NCBI GenBank assembly: GCA_037039925.1
Contig: JAXRKP010000019.1
Location: 477,501 to 541,500, forward strand
Source: Doris montereyensis
Lineage: Eukaryota; Mollusca; Gastropoda; Nudibranchia; Dorididae
DNA: 64,000 nucleotides
Direction: 5' to 3'
A model generated the notes under the pieces. The model did not search any database and had not been told where the DNA came from. It worked only from the letters and a program-made list of their open reading frames with translations. Both the position numbers and the translations under genes were made by a program. Shown one piece after another: positions 33,510 through 46,510 of the stretch; positions within the stretch are counted from its first letter, which is position 1; every line of letters begins with the position of its first letter.

Positions 33510-35815
33510 TTACATTCTTTTCTGAGTGTATATGTAAGTTGTGTATTGTAAACTGTGTTTCTTTTCTGTGTGTATGTGAAAGTCCTGTATTGTAAACTGT
33601 GTTTCTTTTCTGTGTGTATGTGAAAGTCCTGTATTGTAAACTGTGTTTCTTTTCTGTGTGTATGTGAAAGTCCTGTATTGTAAACTGTGTTTCTTTTCTG
33701 TGTGTATGTGAAAGTCCTGTATTGTAAACTGTGTTTCTTTTCTGTGTGTATGTGAAAGTCATGTATTGTACAGCGACGTTCTTTCTTCTGTGTATAAATC
33801 ACATATGGTACAGTGTGTGTTCTTTCCTGTGTGTGTAAATCACATATGGTACAGTGTGTGTTCTTTCCTGTGTGTGTAAATCACATATGGTACAGCGTGC
33901 GTTCTTTCTTCTGTGTGTAAATCACATATGGTACAGAGTGTGTTCTTTCCTGTGTGTGTAAATCACATATGGTACAGTGTGTGTTCTTTCCTGTGGGTGT
34001 AAATCACATATGGTACAGTGTGTGTTCTTTCCTGTGTGTGTAAATCACACATGGTACAGTGTATGTCCTTTCCTGTGTGTGTATATCATGTATTGTAAAC
34101 CATGTTTCTTTCCTGTGTGTGTAAATCTTTGGATTGTAAACTGTGTTTCTTTTCTCTGTGTGTAAACCATGGATTGTAAACTGTGCGTTTTTTCTTGTGT
34201 GTGTAAATCATGGATTGTAAACTGTACATTCTCCTGTGTTTGTAAATCATGGATTGTAAACTGTGAGTTCTTTTCTCTGTGTATAAATCATGGATTGTAA
34301 TGCATGTATTAATCATGTAAATCATGGATTGTAATGCATGTATTACATCTTGCATGTAAATCATGGATTGTAATGCATGTATTACATCTTGCATGTAAAT
34401 CATGGATTGAAATGCATGTATTACATCTTGCATGTAAATCATGGATTGTAATGCATGTATTACATCTTGCATGTAAATCATGGATTGTAATGCATGTATT
34501 ACATCTTGCATGTATTTCATGGATTGTAATGCATGTATTACATCCATGTATTTCATGTGTGTAAGTCATGGATTGTAAACTGTACATTCTCCTGTGTTTG
34601 TAAATCATGGATTGTAAACTGTGAGTTCTTTTCTCTGTGTGTAAATCATGGATTGTAAACTGTGAGTTCTTTTCTCTGTGTATAAATCATAGATTGTAAT
34701 GCATGTATTACATTCATCTCGCATGTAAATCATGGATTGTAATCCGTGTGTTCCACCATGTGTGTAAGTCATGGATTGTAATCCGTGTTCCAGCTTGTGT
34801 GTAAACCATGAATTGTAATCTGTGTTACATATTGTGTGTAAATCATGAATTGTATTGTGTGTGCAAGTCATGGATTGTAATCTGTTATATTTTTCTGTAA
34901 ATCATGTGTAAATTATGGATTGTAATCCATGCGTTACATCTCCTGTGTGTAAATTATGGATTGTAATCCATGCGTTGCAATCTCGTGTGTGTAAATCATG
35001 GTCTGCAATTGTAATCCATGCGTTGCAATCTCGTGTGTGTAAATCATGGTCTGCAATTGTAATCCATGCGTTGCAATCTCGTGTGTGTAAATCATAGTCT
35101 GCAATTGTAATCCATGCGTTGCAATCTCGTGTGTGTAAATCATGGTCTGTAATTGTAATCCATGCGTTGCAATCTCCGTGTGTCTAAATCATAGTCTGTA
35201 ATGTAATCCATGCGTTGCAATCTCGTGTGTGTAAATCATAGTCTGTAATTGTAATCCATGCGTTGCAATCGTGTGTGTAAATCATGGTCTGCAATTGTAA
35301 TCCATGCGTTGTGTAAATCATAGTCTGTAATTGTAATCCATGCGTTGCAATCTCGTGTGTGTAAATCATGGTCTGTAATTGTAATCCATGCGTTGCAATC
35401 TCGTGTGTGTGTAAATCATAGTCTGTAATTGTAATCCATGCGTTGCAATCTCCTGTGTGTAAATCATAGTCTGTAATTGTAATCCATGCATTGCAATCTC
35501 GTGTGTAAATCATGGTAAATCATGGTCTGCAATTGTAATCCATGCGTTGCAATCTCGTGTGTGTAAATCATAGTCTGTAATTGTATTCCATGCGTTGCAA
35601 TCTCGTGTGTGTAAATCATGGTCTGCAATTGTAATTCATGCATTGCAATCTCATGTGTAAATCATGGCCTGTAATTGTAATCCATGCGTTGCAATCTCGC
35701 GTGTGAAAATTATGGATGACAATCCGCGTGTTCCATCTCATGTGTAAATCATGGTCTGTAATTGTAATCCATGCGCTACATCTTGTGCATGCAAGTCATG
35801 GGTTGTAAACCATGT
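33510..35815. repeat. 2.3-kb composite minisatellite with successive subfamilies
   Basis: Four blocks follow each other. A 44-bp unit with GTGAAAGTCCTGTATTGTAA occupies 33520-33770. A roughly 43-bp unit with AAATCACATATGGTACAGTG occupies 33790-34080. A 39-bp unit with AAATCATGGATTGTAATGCA and TGTATTACATCTTGCAT is best at 34315-34550. A 46-48-bp unit with ATGGTCTGCAATTGTAATCC and ATGCGTTGCAATC occupies 34910-35780. All share the core GTGTGTAAATCATG..TTGTAA, so one repeat family evolved in place. Confidence 0.95.
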
Positions 35816-35824
35816 TTTCCTGTA

Positions 35825-36170
35825 AGTTCTGGTTTCATTGAAATTAAGCTATCCACCATATGCGGTGATTTCAGGTTTTTTTTATTTGATTTCACCCACA
35901 TCAGCAACTAAGGTCATCTTGAGGGTTTTGATAGGATTTTAAATTTTGCCTGGATTGCCTGTAGTGTAAACAGCCAAAGGTTTTGATATGCACACAGGAC
36001 CTCTTTTCAATTGTCCGTCTCCGATGGGACTAGGTGTCAATCCACATATCAGGGGTAGGTTTTACTCTGAAAGAAATCTTGAGAAAACTTTTTAAACTGC
36101 CAGGACTTAAACCCATGGTGTTTTGATTGAGATGACGACACCTTGCCTCTGGACAACCGAATCCCGCCCT
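35825..36170 (-). mobile_element. SINE-A fragment joined to SINE-B, antisense
   Basis: TTTCATTGAAATTAAGCTAT and CCACCATATGCGGTGATTTC (SINE-A tail and core) switch at about 35876 to TTTGATTTCACCCACATCAG (SINE-B tail). The SINE-B head (GACACCTTGCCTCTGGACAA) ends at 36170. Since SINE-A sequence resumes at 36172, SINE-B probably inserted into a SINE-A core. Confidence 0.75.
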
Positions 36171-36171
36171 G

Positions 36172-36272
36172 TGATCTCAGGGAGAATTGTGAGAAAATAG
36201 CCAGATTAAAATTTAAAAAATCAAAGGACAGATTGAAGTAAAGCCTACCAACAGCACCAACCGTCCACAATC
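36172..36272 (-). mobile_element. SINE-A 5' portion, antisense
   Basis: CTGTGATCTCAGGGAGAATT runs to CCTACCAACAGCACCAACCG. It probably completes the copy interrupted by the SINE-B at 35878-36170. Confidence 0.7.
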
Positions 36273-36316
36273 CAAGGACAACAAAGAAACAAAACAATTT
36301 TAAAAAGCGGATTGAT

Positions 36317-36450
36317 TTGATTTATTGAAATTTACCCCGTCCTCCATTGTGATGATCTCAGAGTGAATTAAGAGCAAACAGTAAGATGAAAGAAGTGAAA
36401 GAAGGAAAAGAAAGAGGTAGGATGACTAGCAGCCCCGCCAACCGCCCATG
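36317..36450 (-). mobile_element. SINE-A copy, antisense
   Basis: TTATTGAAATTTACCCCGTC, TGATGATCTCAGAGTGAATT and AGCAGCCCCGCCAACCGCCC are in order. Confidence 0.85.
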
Positions 36451-36547
36451 CAACAGTAACAACTGCTAGAAGAAAGAAAAGTGAAAGAGTAAAAGAAAAG
36501 TGAAAGAGTAAAAGAAAAGAAGGACCTATCTACCACTAGTAGCTTTT

Positions 36548-36703
36548 TTGTTTCATTGAGATTTACCTTGTCCACCATTGTGGTGATCTCAGGGTGAATT
36601 ACAAGATGTAAAATAAGTGAAAGAAGGAAAAGGAAGAAGTAGGACCTACCAGCAGAGTCCACCAACCGCCCGCCTATCTCCTGTAGCACCCGCCAACCGC
36701 CCA
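36548..36703 (-). mobile_element. SINE-A copy, antisense, 5' end partly duplicated
   Basis: TTTCATTGAGATTTACCTTG, GGTGATCTCAGGGTGAATTA and then ACCAACCGCCCGCC, followed by a second CACCCGCCAACCGCCCAC. The 5' end is present twice. Confidence 0.82.
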
Positions 36704-37077
36704 CAAAAAAAGCGGAAAAGGGAAAGAATTTTGTTGTTAAAAGAGAAAAAAACCAAGCCATAAGACCAATGGTAATGAATCATGAGAACAGGTCATAATT
36801 TTATTTTATTGATTTGACATTGGACTATACACACAAATGCATAAGAAGAATGTCAATGGAACAAATCATCAGATATAATATATATATTTTTTGATTCAGT
36901 CCACACCTTTGGCCAGGAACCCAGGCATTCTCAAACGACCAAAATCGTCAATGAGGAGAGGCCAACTTTGTACATTTACATAAACATACCCTCCTACATT
37001 AGCCTATCAAATTGAAAAGGAAAAAAATAAACCACAAAAAAAACACACACACACACACAAAAGTTCATTACAATACG

Positions 37078-37195
37078 CTGCAAAAATTCAAACTTCACAT
37101 TGCAAAAATTCAAACTTCACATTGCAAAACTTCAAACTTCACATTGCAAAACTTCAAACTTCGCATTGCAAAACTTCAAACTTCACATTGCAAAC
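37078..37195. repeat. 22-bp minisatellite, about 6 copies
   Basis: CAAAACTTCAAACTTCACAT units are nearly identical. A CA run lies at 37043-37060. Confidence 0.93.
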
Positions 37196-37300
37196 ACGGA
37201 TCATATCATCATACATCATTTCAAATTCAATTCAAATGCAGGTTCCATCAATTTCAAATGCACACATTAAAACACACACACTACACAGAAATACACACAG

Positions 37301-37408
37301 GTTTATCAACAAATCATTCATGGAATTCAAACTACTACACATGTCATTGCGACTCTTGTCATCAAATATATGTGTGTACGTCTGTGTCTAAGTATTTACA
37401 TGACAGTG

Positions 37409-37439
<31 letters not shown>

Positions 37440-37590
37440 CACAGGTTCACCAACAAATCATTCATGGAATTCAAACTCCTGCACCTGTCATTTCAACTCT
37501 CATCAAATGTCTGTATTTGTGTGTGTGTGTGTCTTAAGTATTTACAAGACCGTCACACACACACACACACATACAAACACATACACACAC
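37301..37590. repeat. Direct duplication of about 140 bp with CA microsatellites
   Basis: AACAAATCATTCATGGAATT occurs at 37308 and 37451. Each is followed by a CAAACTxCTxCACxTGTCAT motif, a TGTGTG run, TAAGTATTTACA and CACACAC. The stretch 37591-38837 has no recognised feature. Confidence 0.88.
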
Positions 37591-38837
37591 GCAGTCACTT
37601 AACAGAGGGTCACAATATTGGAAAACCTGCGACCACACTGCAGAACTGAGAATGAAAATATATAATACAAGGAGGGAGGGTACGATGGAGAGAAAAGAAT
37701 TCTCCCTTAACATTTACTACACTCATTTATTTCTCTCTCCGACTCTGTCTGTCTGTCTGTCTGTAGGCAGCTCTCTGACAATCAACTTTACATCGCCACT
37801 AATAGTTCAATCATGGACCCTTTGGCTCCAATCAATCAAGCGTTTGGACACATGCCAGTACAACATATTCATCAATCATCACATTTGAAAGTGCATTGTA
37901 CAATTATTGCCCTCGATAGAAGATAACTGGAAATCAGCTACCAGTAAACAAATTTCGCAGCATGCAATGCAAATGAAACTAGCAACGTGCAAAAAAAAAA
38001 AAAACTCCGACCAAAATTAACATATAACTTCTCCTCTTTAAACACACAAAACAAGACACAAACTTTGGCAAACTAATCTTTCTGCCTGCTGTTTTTAATG
38101 TGGGCCACGACTAGAATCTACCCATGTCCTACAATAATTGGAATGAAAATTTTCTTTCCTTTTTTTATTTATTATATCCTTCTTACTTATGATATATAAA
38201 ATATTAATTAATTAATTAATCAATAATTAATCTGATCTATTTATTAATCATCTGACCCAAATCAATTTTAAATGTAGATTATTCTCTACTTAAACAGAAA
38301 AAAGCCCCACCAAAAAGAGCCAAAGAATTTTCATTTAAAATTATTTAGTTTCAAGTAAATGGGGGAAACCACTGGAAATTTATGTAAAATGGGAAGAAAA
38401 GAAAAGAAAACCCGTGAAGCATGACCATGACGACAAAACGCATCGAGAGAGATAATACACCACAGGGCTGAATGTTATTGGAAACACAAACAGCCGATAA
38501 TCAAATTCACCAACACAACAGAAGCAATTTATGTTTATGAATGTGATAGTGGCATCAATTTTCACTAGGCCTAGATATTCATTTCAAATAAAATATTTCT
38601 CTATTCCCATGGAATTCCCGTCCTCTGCTCAATATTATTAAAATAAGGCACTACTTTGTACAAAAATAAATAAAGGAATAAAATAAATTAAGTTCATTAT
38701 TAAAAGATAAAAATAAAAGTTGCAAGTTTAATGTCAAAGCTCAAACTCAGATATGGGAACGTGTTACAGTTACATACAACTTGTCACATTGGTACTAGTT
38801 TGGTACTAGATTGGTACTAGTTTGGTACTTTTTGTAT

Positions 38838-38990
38838 TTGTTTCATTGAGACTTACCCCGCCCATCATATGTAATCTTACGCTGAATTAAAAAAGAGAAA
38901 AAAGAAAAGAAAAGAAAAAAAAAACAAGATAAAAGATAAGTGAATAAGGGGAAAGGATAAAAGTGGGACCTGCCAATACAACCATCTACC
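38838..38990 (-). mobile_element. SINE-A copy, antisense, A-rich interior
   Basis: GTTTCATTGAGACTTACCCC, ATCATATGTAATCTTACGCTG and GGGACCTGCCAATACAACC. An AAAAGAAAAG run (about 38885-38925) has expanded within the purine-rich middle. The stretch 38991-40336 shows no gene. Confidence 0.75.
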
Positions 38991-40336
38991 AAATGTCTCA
39001 AATCTCAGTTTGTTGTTAATATCATTTCTTTACTACTAGTACTGCAAATGTTGCTGTTGCATAAGATTTATGCTTGTTTAGTGGCAAGATAGTGAGAATA
39101 AACTCCCCCCCCCTTTTTTTTTCCAACACTGTCTAAAAAGGGTAAATTCACCCCACAGTAAATAAAAAGCTTAAAAAAAATAGTTTAGTAACACTATAGT
39201 AGTAATGTAACAGCAAATAGATAATACATTTACCTGATATATTCACATGAGATTTTTTATTCTTTTTAAAAAAATACTATGCTTTAAAGAATACTAATAC
39301 TACATTTATTTTAAACGTTTACATGTTAAAACTAAAAGCTTAATTATTGCAAACTGTTAGTGTTAGTGTGCATTGATCACTAACTTTTATGTGTTATACA
39401 TTGACTTTAGTATGTCCTTGTTATATTTTAGTATTTTAAGCACGGCTGTTGTAAAAACAATTCCCCGGAAGGGATTAATAAAGTATTATTATTATATTAT
39501 TATATAATGCCATTGATGCAATTACAATTACTGGAGGGGTTGGGTTGAAATTACAGTCATGGTTGGTTTCACACAGACAATGACAAGTCTAGGGAGCAGC
39601 CAAAACTAAGTTGACAACTACAAGATATGATGACATTGACAAGGTTATGACAATTTCTATTACTAAGTTTATTTTGTATGGTATAGGCAAGTTTTGGTCA
39701 TCAAAGGAATGAAACAGACACCTCTCTCATCATTTGAATTTATATTTTACTTGTTGTCAGAAAGCAAAGACTTTTATTACTTTAGGGGGAACAAGATTAA
39801 TTAATGCAATGACGCAAATACATGTTTACATCATAGATCTGGTGGTGGCGGCCTAGACATCCATTCACTTTTCTTCAAACTTTCACTTTCAATCAATTTC
39901 TTGCCTCACTGCAACCACAACTACAAACACAGCTACAACAACAACACGAACAACCACAACCGTGCATGGAGACAAGCGATTCCACCTTTGTACGGCCACC
40001 AAAAGGCTGAGGTTCAAGTCCTAATATTAATCATCCATGGTCAGCAACATTGAGAATATTTTAGACCTTCAAGCTCAGGGCTAAAAGTAAAGATGACAAA
40101 ATTCTTCAAAGGAAATCAACACATTTGATAACAGGTTACCTATACTATAACTGTTATTGTAATTAGTGTAATAACAATTAAGGTTTGGAATTGTGTACAC
40201 ATGTATTGCATTTTTTGCCTTGTTTAAATAGTTTTTGTGTTGAGCCACTCTAGTGAACCTGAGGGACAGTCCACGAGTCTACCCCCTGTGTAAGCAGGGA
40301 AAATATCATCAGCTGGTTTAACTACAACAAAAAAGA

Positions 40337-40470
40337 CTTTGTTTCTTTGAAATTTCCCCGTCCACCACGTGTGGTGATCTCGGGGTGAATTGAGAGGAAA
40401 CAGCAAGATGAAAGATAAGTAAACGAGAGAAAGGAAAGAAGCAGAATCTGCCAGAAGCTTCCTCAAACCA
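40337..40470 (-). mobile_element. SINE-A copy, antisense
   Basis: TTTGTTTCTTTGAAATTTCC, CACCACGTGTGGTGATCTCG and GAATCTGCCAGAAGCTTCC. The core CACCACGTGTGGTG is a perfect palindrome here. Confidence 0.8.
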
Positions 40471-40527
40471 AGCACATGACAAAAGACAACTGTGCATATC
40501 TTATCTATTCACGACTAAGCAGATATA

Positions 40528-40625
40528 AAGTTATCCTGGCTTCAATTAGTCTAAAAGTCAGAATTCACTGACATAAAAGTTATCCTGGCTTCAAATTAGT
40601 CTGAAAGTCAGAATTCACTGAAGTG
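40528..40625. repeat. 53-bp tandem duplication
   Basis: AGTTATCCTGGCTTCAAATT and AGTCAGAATTCACTGA occur twice in a row with few differences. Confidence 0.92.
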
Positions 40626-43287
40626 CAACATGCATGTACCAAAAACACACACACACACGTGCGCGCGCACAGCACTAATACTGAAACTTGTCAGAGCACA
40701 CCAGCGTCTGTTAAATAGTTAATTTGGGAAGACAATCCAATGTAGAGTTTTGACTTCTGATTTAGCATGAAGACAACCAGAACAAAAAAAATGGCCTTGA
40801 CATGAAAAAGAAAGAAGGAAAATAAGAAAAATAATAAAAAAATGTTCATTCAATTAACAAGCAAATTCCAATTCTTAACAAACATGTATTTAGTTTCTGT
40901 TGAGTGAGTGAGTGAATGAATGAACATCAACATCAAAACTTTTTGAAGCCACTACATACCAATTATCAAACTCTTCGTGTTTGCTTTTCAATCACTTTAA
41001 AACATCCGATTTCCACAGCAAGACGCTACTCTCCAATGTGTGTGATGTAGTCACTCTATTTGACGTCACAACTCGGAATGGATGCAAAGTCCATAATCTA
41101 ATCTAATTCTAAGAAAAAAGAAAGAAATATTTTCAAAGCCTTTTTTTTTACGAATTCAGTTCCAGACAGCAAGTCCCAACAAGTAACGATATGTAAAAGA
41201 GAAGAATGAAAATTACAAAATATCTTGGCTAATCAAAGGTAACACAGAATGACACATATTATACGCATGACAGAACCCACAACACTGTAAAAACTGTCAG
41301 TAAATGAGCAAAATGGGAGACAACTTTGAGCTTGCCTCACACAGTGCTGTTGTCGTCATCTACCACAACCACCAAAACTTTACGAGCTTGGCGTCGTCAA
41401 AATCGCTCAGTCAAAATGTCCATTCATTGTCATGGCGTGCAAATGACGAGTACGTATGCGTGAGTTAAGTTTTAAGTTTAAGTACTTTTTAAAAAAAACT
41501 AGTACCTGAAATACCTTATGAGAAATGGCATTTGAAGTCAGTTTTTCACTATCTAAATTGCATCCAGTCTTTTTGTTTTTGTTAACAATGAGCTGAACAG
41601 AGTTCTCCAATACGCAGCTGAATAGAGTTCTCCAATACGCCCCTGCGCAGCCTTAGAGCCAATCATGAAATTCACATTCGAAAAGTATGTGCCTACCACG
41701 GACTACATACCAGCACTAATCAATGTTGATGTCAAAGCTACGAGTTTGACCCTAAAACCAAAGCCCAGCATTGAAAGTGTGCTTGGTTTTAATGGTAAAA
41801 CGTAACTCAAGGAAATCCAACATAATATTTGTTGAATGACAGTGTCTTACTTCCTTTTTGCCTCCTGCCCTTTGACTTCCAAGACTTTTGTTTTGTCCCG
41901 TGACATTTGTTTTACGTTTCGCATGCTAAATTCTATTATACTGCAAGCACATAATATGCAAATCTCCATCCACACAAAATGTCTACAGTTACCAACGACA
42001 TTTGTTCCTTTCACTTTCAACATGTATCGATTAAATGCAAAATCTCACGCTCACAGATTCAATGCGAGATCCCACACTCAACATGCCATATATTAATTGT
42101 CAAATGTGTTGATTAAATGCAAAATCTCACTCTCACAAAGGCGCTTTTCTCACTTCAAAAGTCACCACAATTGTTCATGGCATACCTAAAATAAATTATT
42201 CACAATATCTCACTTACTCTGAAGAAAAAAAGAACTACTTCAGTACACTTTTAAAGCTACAATAAGGAAAAACAAACTAATGTTTAAGAAAAAACCTTGT
42301 TCACGACAATGCCTTTCTTCATACAATTAAGAATCATAATCGTTGTCAATATGACAAAACCGATTTTCATTGTTTGAAGATTCCCTCATCCGTCTTTGTG
42401 CCTATACACAATGCATTTGTTTAGTTTACTAGAACAGCAAAAACATAGCTGCCAACCTTTTCATATCGAAAAACAGACTCTGACAACATGAACTAATCCT
42501 AACTTGCACGAAACCCCATAATATTCCAGAATATATTGCTTATTTATATTTAATTTAAATTAACTCCCTTAAGGTAAAAAAAAACCCACAAAAAGTCTAC
42601 CTAACACTAGCCTTTCTGGCAAAGTGCAATGGCAGTTTTGCAAACTCAAAATGGTGTTTTCTGGACTTAACTTCCATCAAAATCTGCCGTTGACTTAAAA
42701 GGTTTCTTTAAACAATAATTTCTTTAAAGTACACGTCCTTTTCAAAGTGAAAAACAGACTCGGAAGCCCTCAAAAACGCTACTCAATACGTTTTTTTTGG
42801 TACTGGTTAGCAGCTATGCAAAAACAAAGAAAGTTCAAACAGACATTGCATCCCTTAATCCAAAACCCATGTTTTCCATCAGAGAGAAGGAATATGAAAT
42901 GTCATACTACAATGACACGAAGAGAGTAACGGCAAACAAACAACGGGAAACAACAATCCTGAAAAGGGGGAGGGAAAAGAATGAAAATAAGCAAAAAGTG
43001 GTGGGGAGAACAGTAAGGAGAGAAGAAAGGAGAACACTGGGGAGAGGAGGGTAATCTATCAATAACGAAATCCATTCGTCCCAGAGAGAATGACATCATA
43101 ATGCTTTCCTATACAGGCTCATGGGATTAACAAACAACAAAAAAAACAAAATGAAAAGACATTGACAAGCTGTTTGAAAACTACGTCGAAAAGTGGTAAA
43201 TGCTTATGGTCGAGATTACACGCAAAGTTAAATCTTTGAAAAAGAATCTTACTTCGATGATCATGACACTCATGTAAAGACAATTGT
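40626..43287. other. No gene seen
   Basis: AT-rich DNA with a CA/CG run at 40648-40668 and a short repeat of GATTAAATGCAAAATCTCAC at about 42029 and 42111. All frames are short and compositionally biased. I support no gene here. Confidence 0.55.
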
Positions 43288-43425
43288 CTGTTTGTTTGAT
43301 TCAAATGTACCCTGTCCACCATATACAGTGATCTCAGGGTGATTTTATGGGGAAACAAGATGAAAGATAGGTCAAACAGTTGAGAGCAAAGAAGAAGGAT
43401 CTACCAGCAGCGCCCGCCACCCACC
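43288..43425 (-). mobile_element. SINE-A copy, antisense
   Basis: TTTGTTTGATTCAAATGTAC, CCATATACAGTGATCTCAGG and GATCTACCAGCAGCGCCCGC. Its 5' end is the first unit of the array that follows. Confidence 0.82.
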
Positions 43426-43645
43426 CTCGATGTACAGTACAGACAACAGCAGCCCCGCCACCCGCCCTCAATGTACAGTACAGACAACAGCAGCCCCCGC
43501 CACCCGCCCTCAATGTACAGTACAGACAACAGCAGCCCCCGCCACCCGCCCTCGATGTACAGTACAGACAACAGCAGCCCCGCCACTGCCTCCATATGGC
43601 CCCCGCCACCCGCCCTCGATGTACAGTACAGACAAAAGCAGCTGT
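43405..43645. repeat. 41-42-bp array of SINE-A 5' end plus flank, 5 copies
   Basis: Each unit has CAGCAGCCCCCGCCACCCGC, the antisense 5' end of SINE-A, followed by CCTCAATGTACAGTACAGAC AACAG. A partial insertion (CTGCCTCCATATGGC) interrupts near 43585-43600. The Pro/Thr-rich and Cys/Gly-rich frames are artefacts. Confidence 0.9.
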
Positions 43646-43673
43646 GGCAGAGCCTTCCAGCAAGTGAATTGTT

Positions 43674-43812
43674 TGTTTCATTGAAATTTATCTCATCCAC
43701 CATTGTGGTAATCTCAGGGTGAATTAAGAGGAGACAACGAGATGAAAGATGAGAGAAAGAAGGAGAAGGAAAGAAAGTCGACATACCAGCAGCACCCACC
43801 AATCGCCACCCA
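43674..43812 (-). mobile_element. SINE-A copy, antisense
   Basis: TTGTTTCATTGAAATTTATC, CCACCATTGTGGTAATCTCA and CCAGCAGCACCCACCAATCG. The stretch 43813-45325 holds no recognised gene. Confidence 0.85.
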
Positions 43813-45325
43813 GCAAGTGAAAGATGCAAGTAAGGCAGGGACCAATGAGTTGACATCATGAGTTGTTTTTTTTTTTTTTACTCGAAAGTCGTTAAATTGA
43901 CGTATAAACAAATATAAGCAAGAAATAAAAGTTCTACTAAGGGTTTCTTTTCTATCATTCTTTTGATCGATGTGATTTTAAGCACCATTGTAATTTATAT
44001 TCTGTTTAAAGATTTCAAACACACATACACTCACACGCACACACTCACACACCAAACATTCCCATCTAACACCATATCTCCAAAACTGGGTCCAGCCAGG
44101 CTTCACACGTCTTTTAGTGTTATCATACCTTTCCTTTTGAACCAACAATTTTGATAGCAAGAACAAACAAACAAAATTTAATCCACAGTACACAATTTTG
44201 ATAGCAAAACAATAAATTAAAAGATGAATTAATTATCAAAAATTAAATCTTAGTCTACACATAAAGTAAATTCCTAAGTGTTTGAATATAAAAACATTGA
44301 GATCCCATTTGTGAAGAGGAAAAAAATCAAAGTCGAAGAGAAAGAAAAAAATGAGAGAGAAAAGGAGTACAAGAGAAATGAGCTAAATTCTATCTGTTAT
44401 CCTGTTGATATGAAGTGAATGTGAATAAATATAGGGAAGAAAATGGAAGAATTAGAAGGAATGAATGGAAACTGAGGCCACCTGATAACGGCACGCCAAG
44501 CATGAGTAACATGATAAGGTTCAGTAATCACATGATCACACCATGAGTAAGATTGAGTCTAGGCAGGGGAGCAAACTGACATCAAATATACAGTTTATTC
44601 AATAGCGCACACTCCATAAATGCAACGCCTTTAATCCGAAAATGAAAATTCTAAATCATTCACGAAGTTCAAAATCAAATTTATCTAAAGAGGATGCAAA
44701 TAAATTAACTTAAAATATAAACTAGGATAAACAAAGTGAAGCATAAGCTTTTGAAATAGAAAGAAAGGTGACTAAATACCATATCGAAGGTCAAAGTCGC
44801 AAACAGTGCAAGTCTAATATTTGTAATTCCTTTTGCTCTCGTCTTTTTAACATTAGGAAGCACCTATGCTTCGTCTTGTTAGGATTCTGTGGCACAAGAA
44901 CCAACAGAAACCCGTATAATAACCATATGAGCTATGCGTGTATCCCTATTGGATCGAGTTTTTGACACTTACCAAACTGTGTATGTCTGTGAAAATAGAT
45001 TAAAAAGTGCAGCAGCATTTTCTATGATTTTCTAAAAATATCCAAAATAGGACTTACACAATTTTGCGATTTTCAACGTTGATATTGAGGAATGCTTTCT
45101 TCAGCACTCAGTCGGAGCAAAAATATGTAACTAATCCCAAAATTTATGACTTCATCAAACTGGACATGAAACATGTCCAGTTTTTCCATTTTTGTTTGTT
45201 TGAAACAAGAATAAATAAACTTATACCTGTAGCCACTAAAAAAGCATTTTGACATGAGACAATGAAGCAACCTGGCTTCCATTCATAATGAATAAATGCA
45301 TGTCGATGTTACACAAAATTTCATT

Positions 45326-45440
45326 TCTTTCATTGCAATTTACCTGTCCACCATATGAGGTGATCTCAGGGTGAATTAAATGGAAATAAGGAGTGAAAGT
45401 GCAGAAGTATGACCCACCAGCAGTGCCTGACAATCGCTCA
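45326..45440 (-). mobile_element. SINE-A copy, antisense
   Basis: TTTCTTTCATTGCAATTTAC, CCACCATATGAGGTGATCTC and CCCACCAGCAGTGCCTGACA. The stretch 45441-46367 has no feature. Confidence 0.82.
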
Positions 45441-46367
45441 TGATGATGTCACGCAAAATGGGTACGGTATACACTTGTTAGCTTTACCAGTACAGAGGGT
45501 ACAAACTTCTCCCCATTAGGACTGAGACGAGGAAGTTAATGATAAATTTCATTCTTAGGAAAGGAAAGTTGGATATGGTCATCCCTATCTCACCCCTTCT
45601 CTCTTAAGTTCCTACCCCCCCCCACCCCCGGCGTGCCTATGAGAGGCTCAAGATTCAAACACCCTTGGAATGTACCCTTAAGTTTTGTCCACATGGAACA
45701 TAAGAACATATTTCTACCTTCCGTACAGAAGAACACATTTTTAAACTTTTGTAGAGGAGAACACATTTCTATCTAAATACAACTTGATTGTCCTCCCTCC
45801 AAAATTTAGCTTTTGGTTTCAAATGGCAATAATTCATACAATAATGAGTTCATTGAGAGATTTCTAAACTACACCTGAAGAGGAAATCCTTTTTCCATAG
45901 CAATATCCGCAAATACAAACATACGCATGCACCACACAGACTTATCTCTCCCAGCTGTATGAGCACTTGTTCACAACACCTCGTCACACACCATTTAGTC
46001 TTCCAACTTTCAACACCCCAAACATTCTGCAAGTACCTTACTTTCTCTCGTCTTTGGACAAAACGATTCATCAGGGGGAAATACTCAATTTATAAATAGG
46101 ACCTTGAATTACAAAAATAACCTCCTTTGGTTTCTCATAAGAGACAGTCTCATATAATAATACTCACAAAGTCTTTTTGTTTTACCTTTTTTTCACCTAT
46201 AGCGTTATAACAATATACACAACTAGAAACAAAGACAAGAGAGAAAAAATCAACAAAATTTAAGTGCATAAAGGATACAGCTATGATACACATGAGGGCA
46301 GTAGGAAAGGGAAACAGTTCAGAAAACGGGGAGAAGAAATGATACTGTGGATGAAATGTGGAGGGCT

Positions 46368-46510
46368 TTGTTTGTTTTCATTGGAATTTACCCCGTCCAC
46401 CATTTATGGTGGTCTCAGGTGAATTTAGAGGAAACAGCAAGGTAAAAGGATAAGTAGAAGAGTGAAAGGAAAGAAGTAGGACCTACCAGCACCACCCGCC
46501 AACTGCTCAC
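46368..46510 (-). mobile_element. SINE-A copy, antisense
   Basis: TTTTCATTGGAATTTACCCC, CACCATTTATGGTGGTCTCA and AGGACCTACCAGCACCACCC. If the TLK gene ends at about 46878, this lies in its 3' untranslated region or just beyond. Confidence 0.85.

Noticed and set aside
43334..43859. Cys/Gly-rich and Pro/Thr-rich frames
   Set aside because: They read through SINE-A copies and the 41-42-bp array between them.
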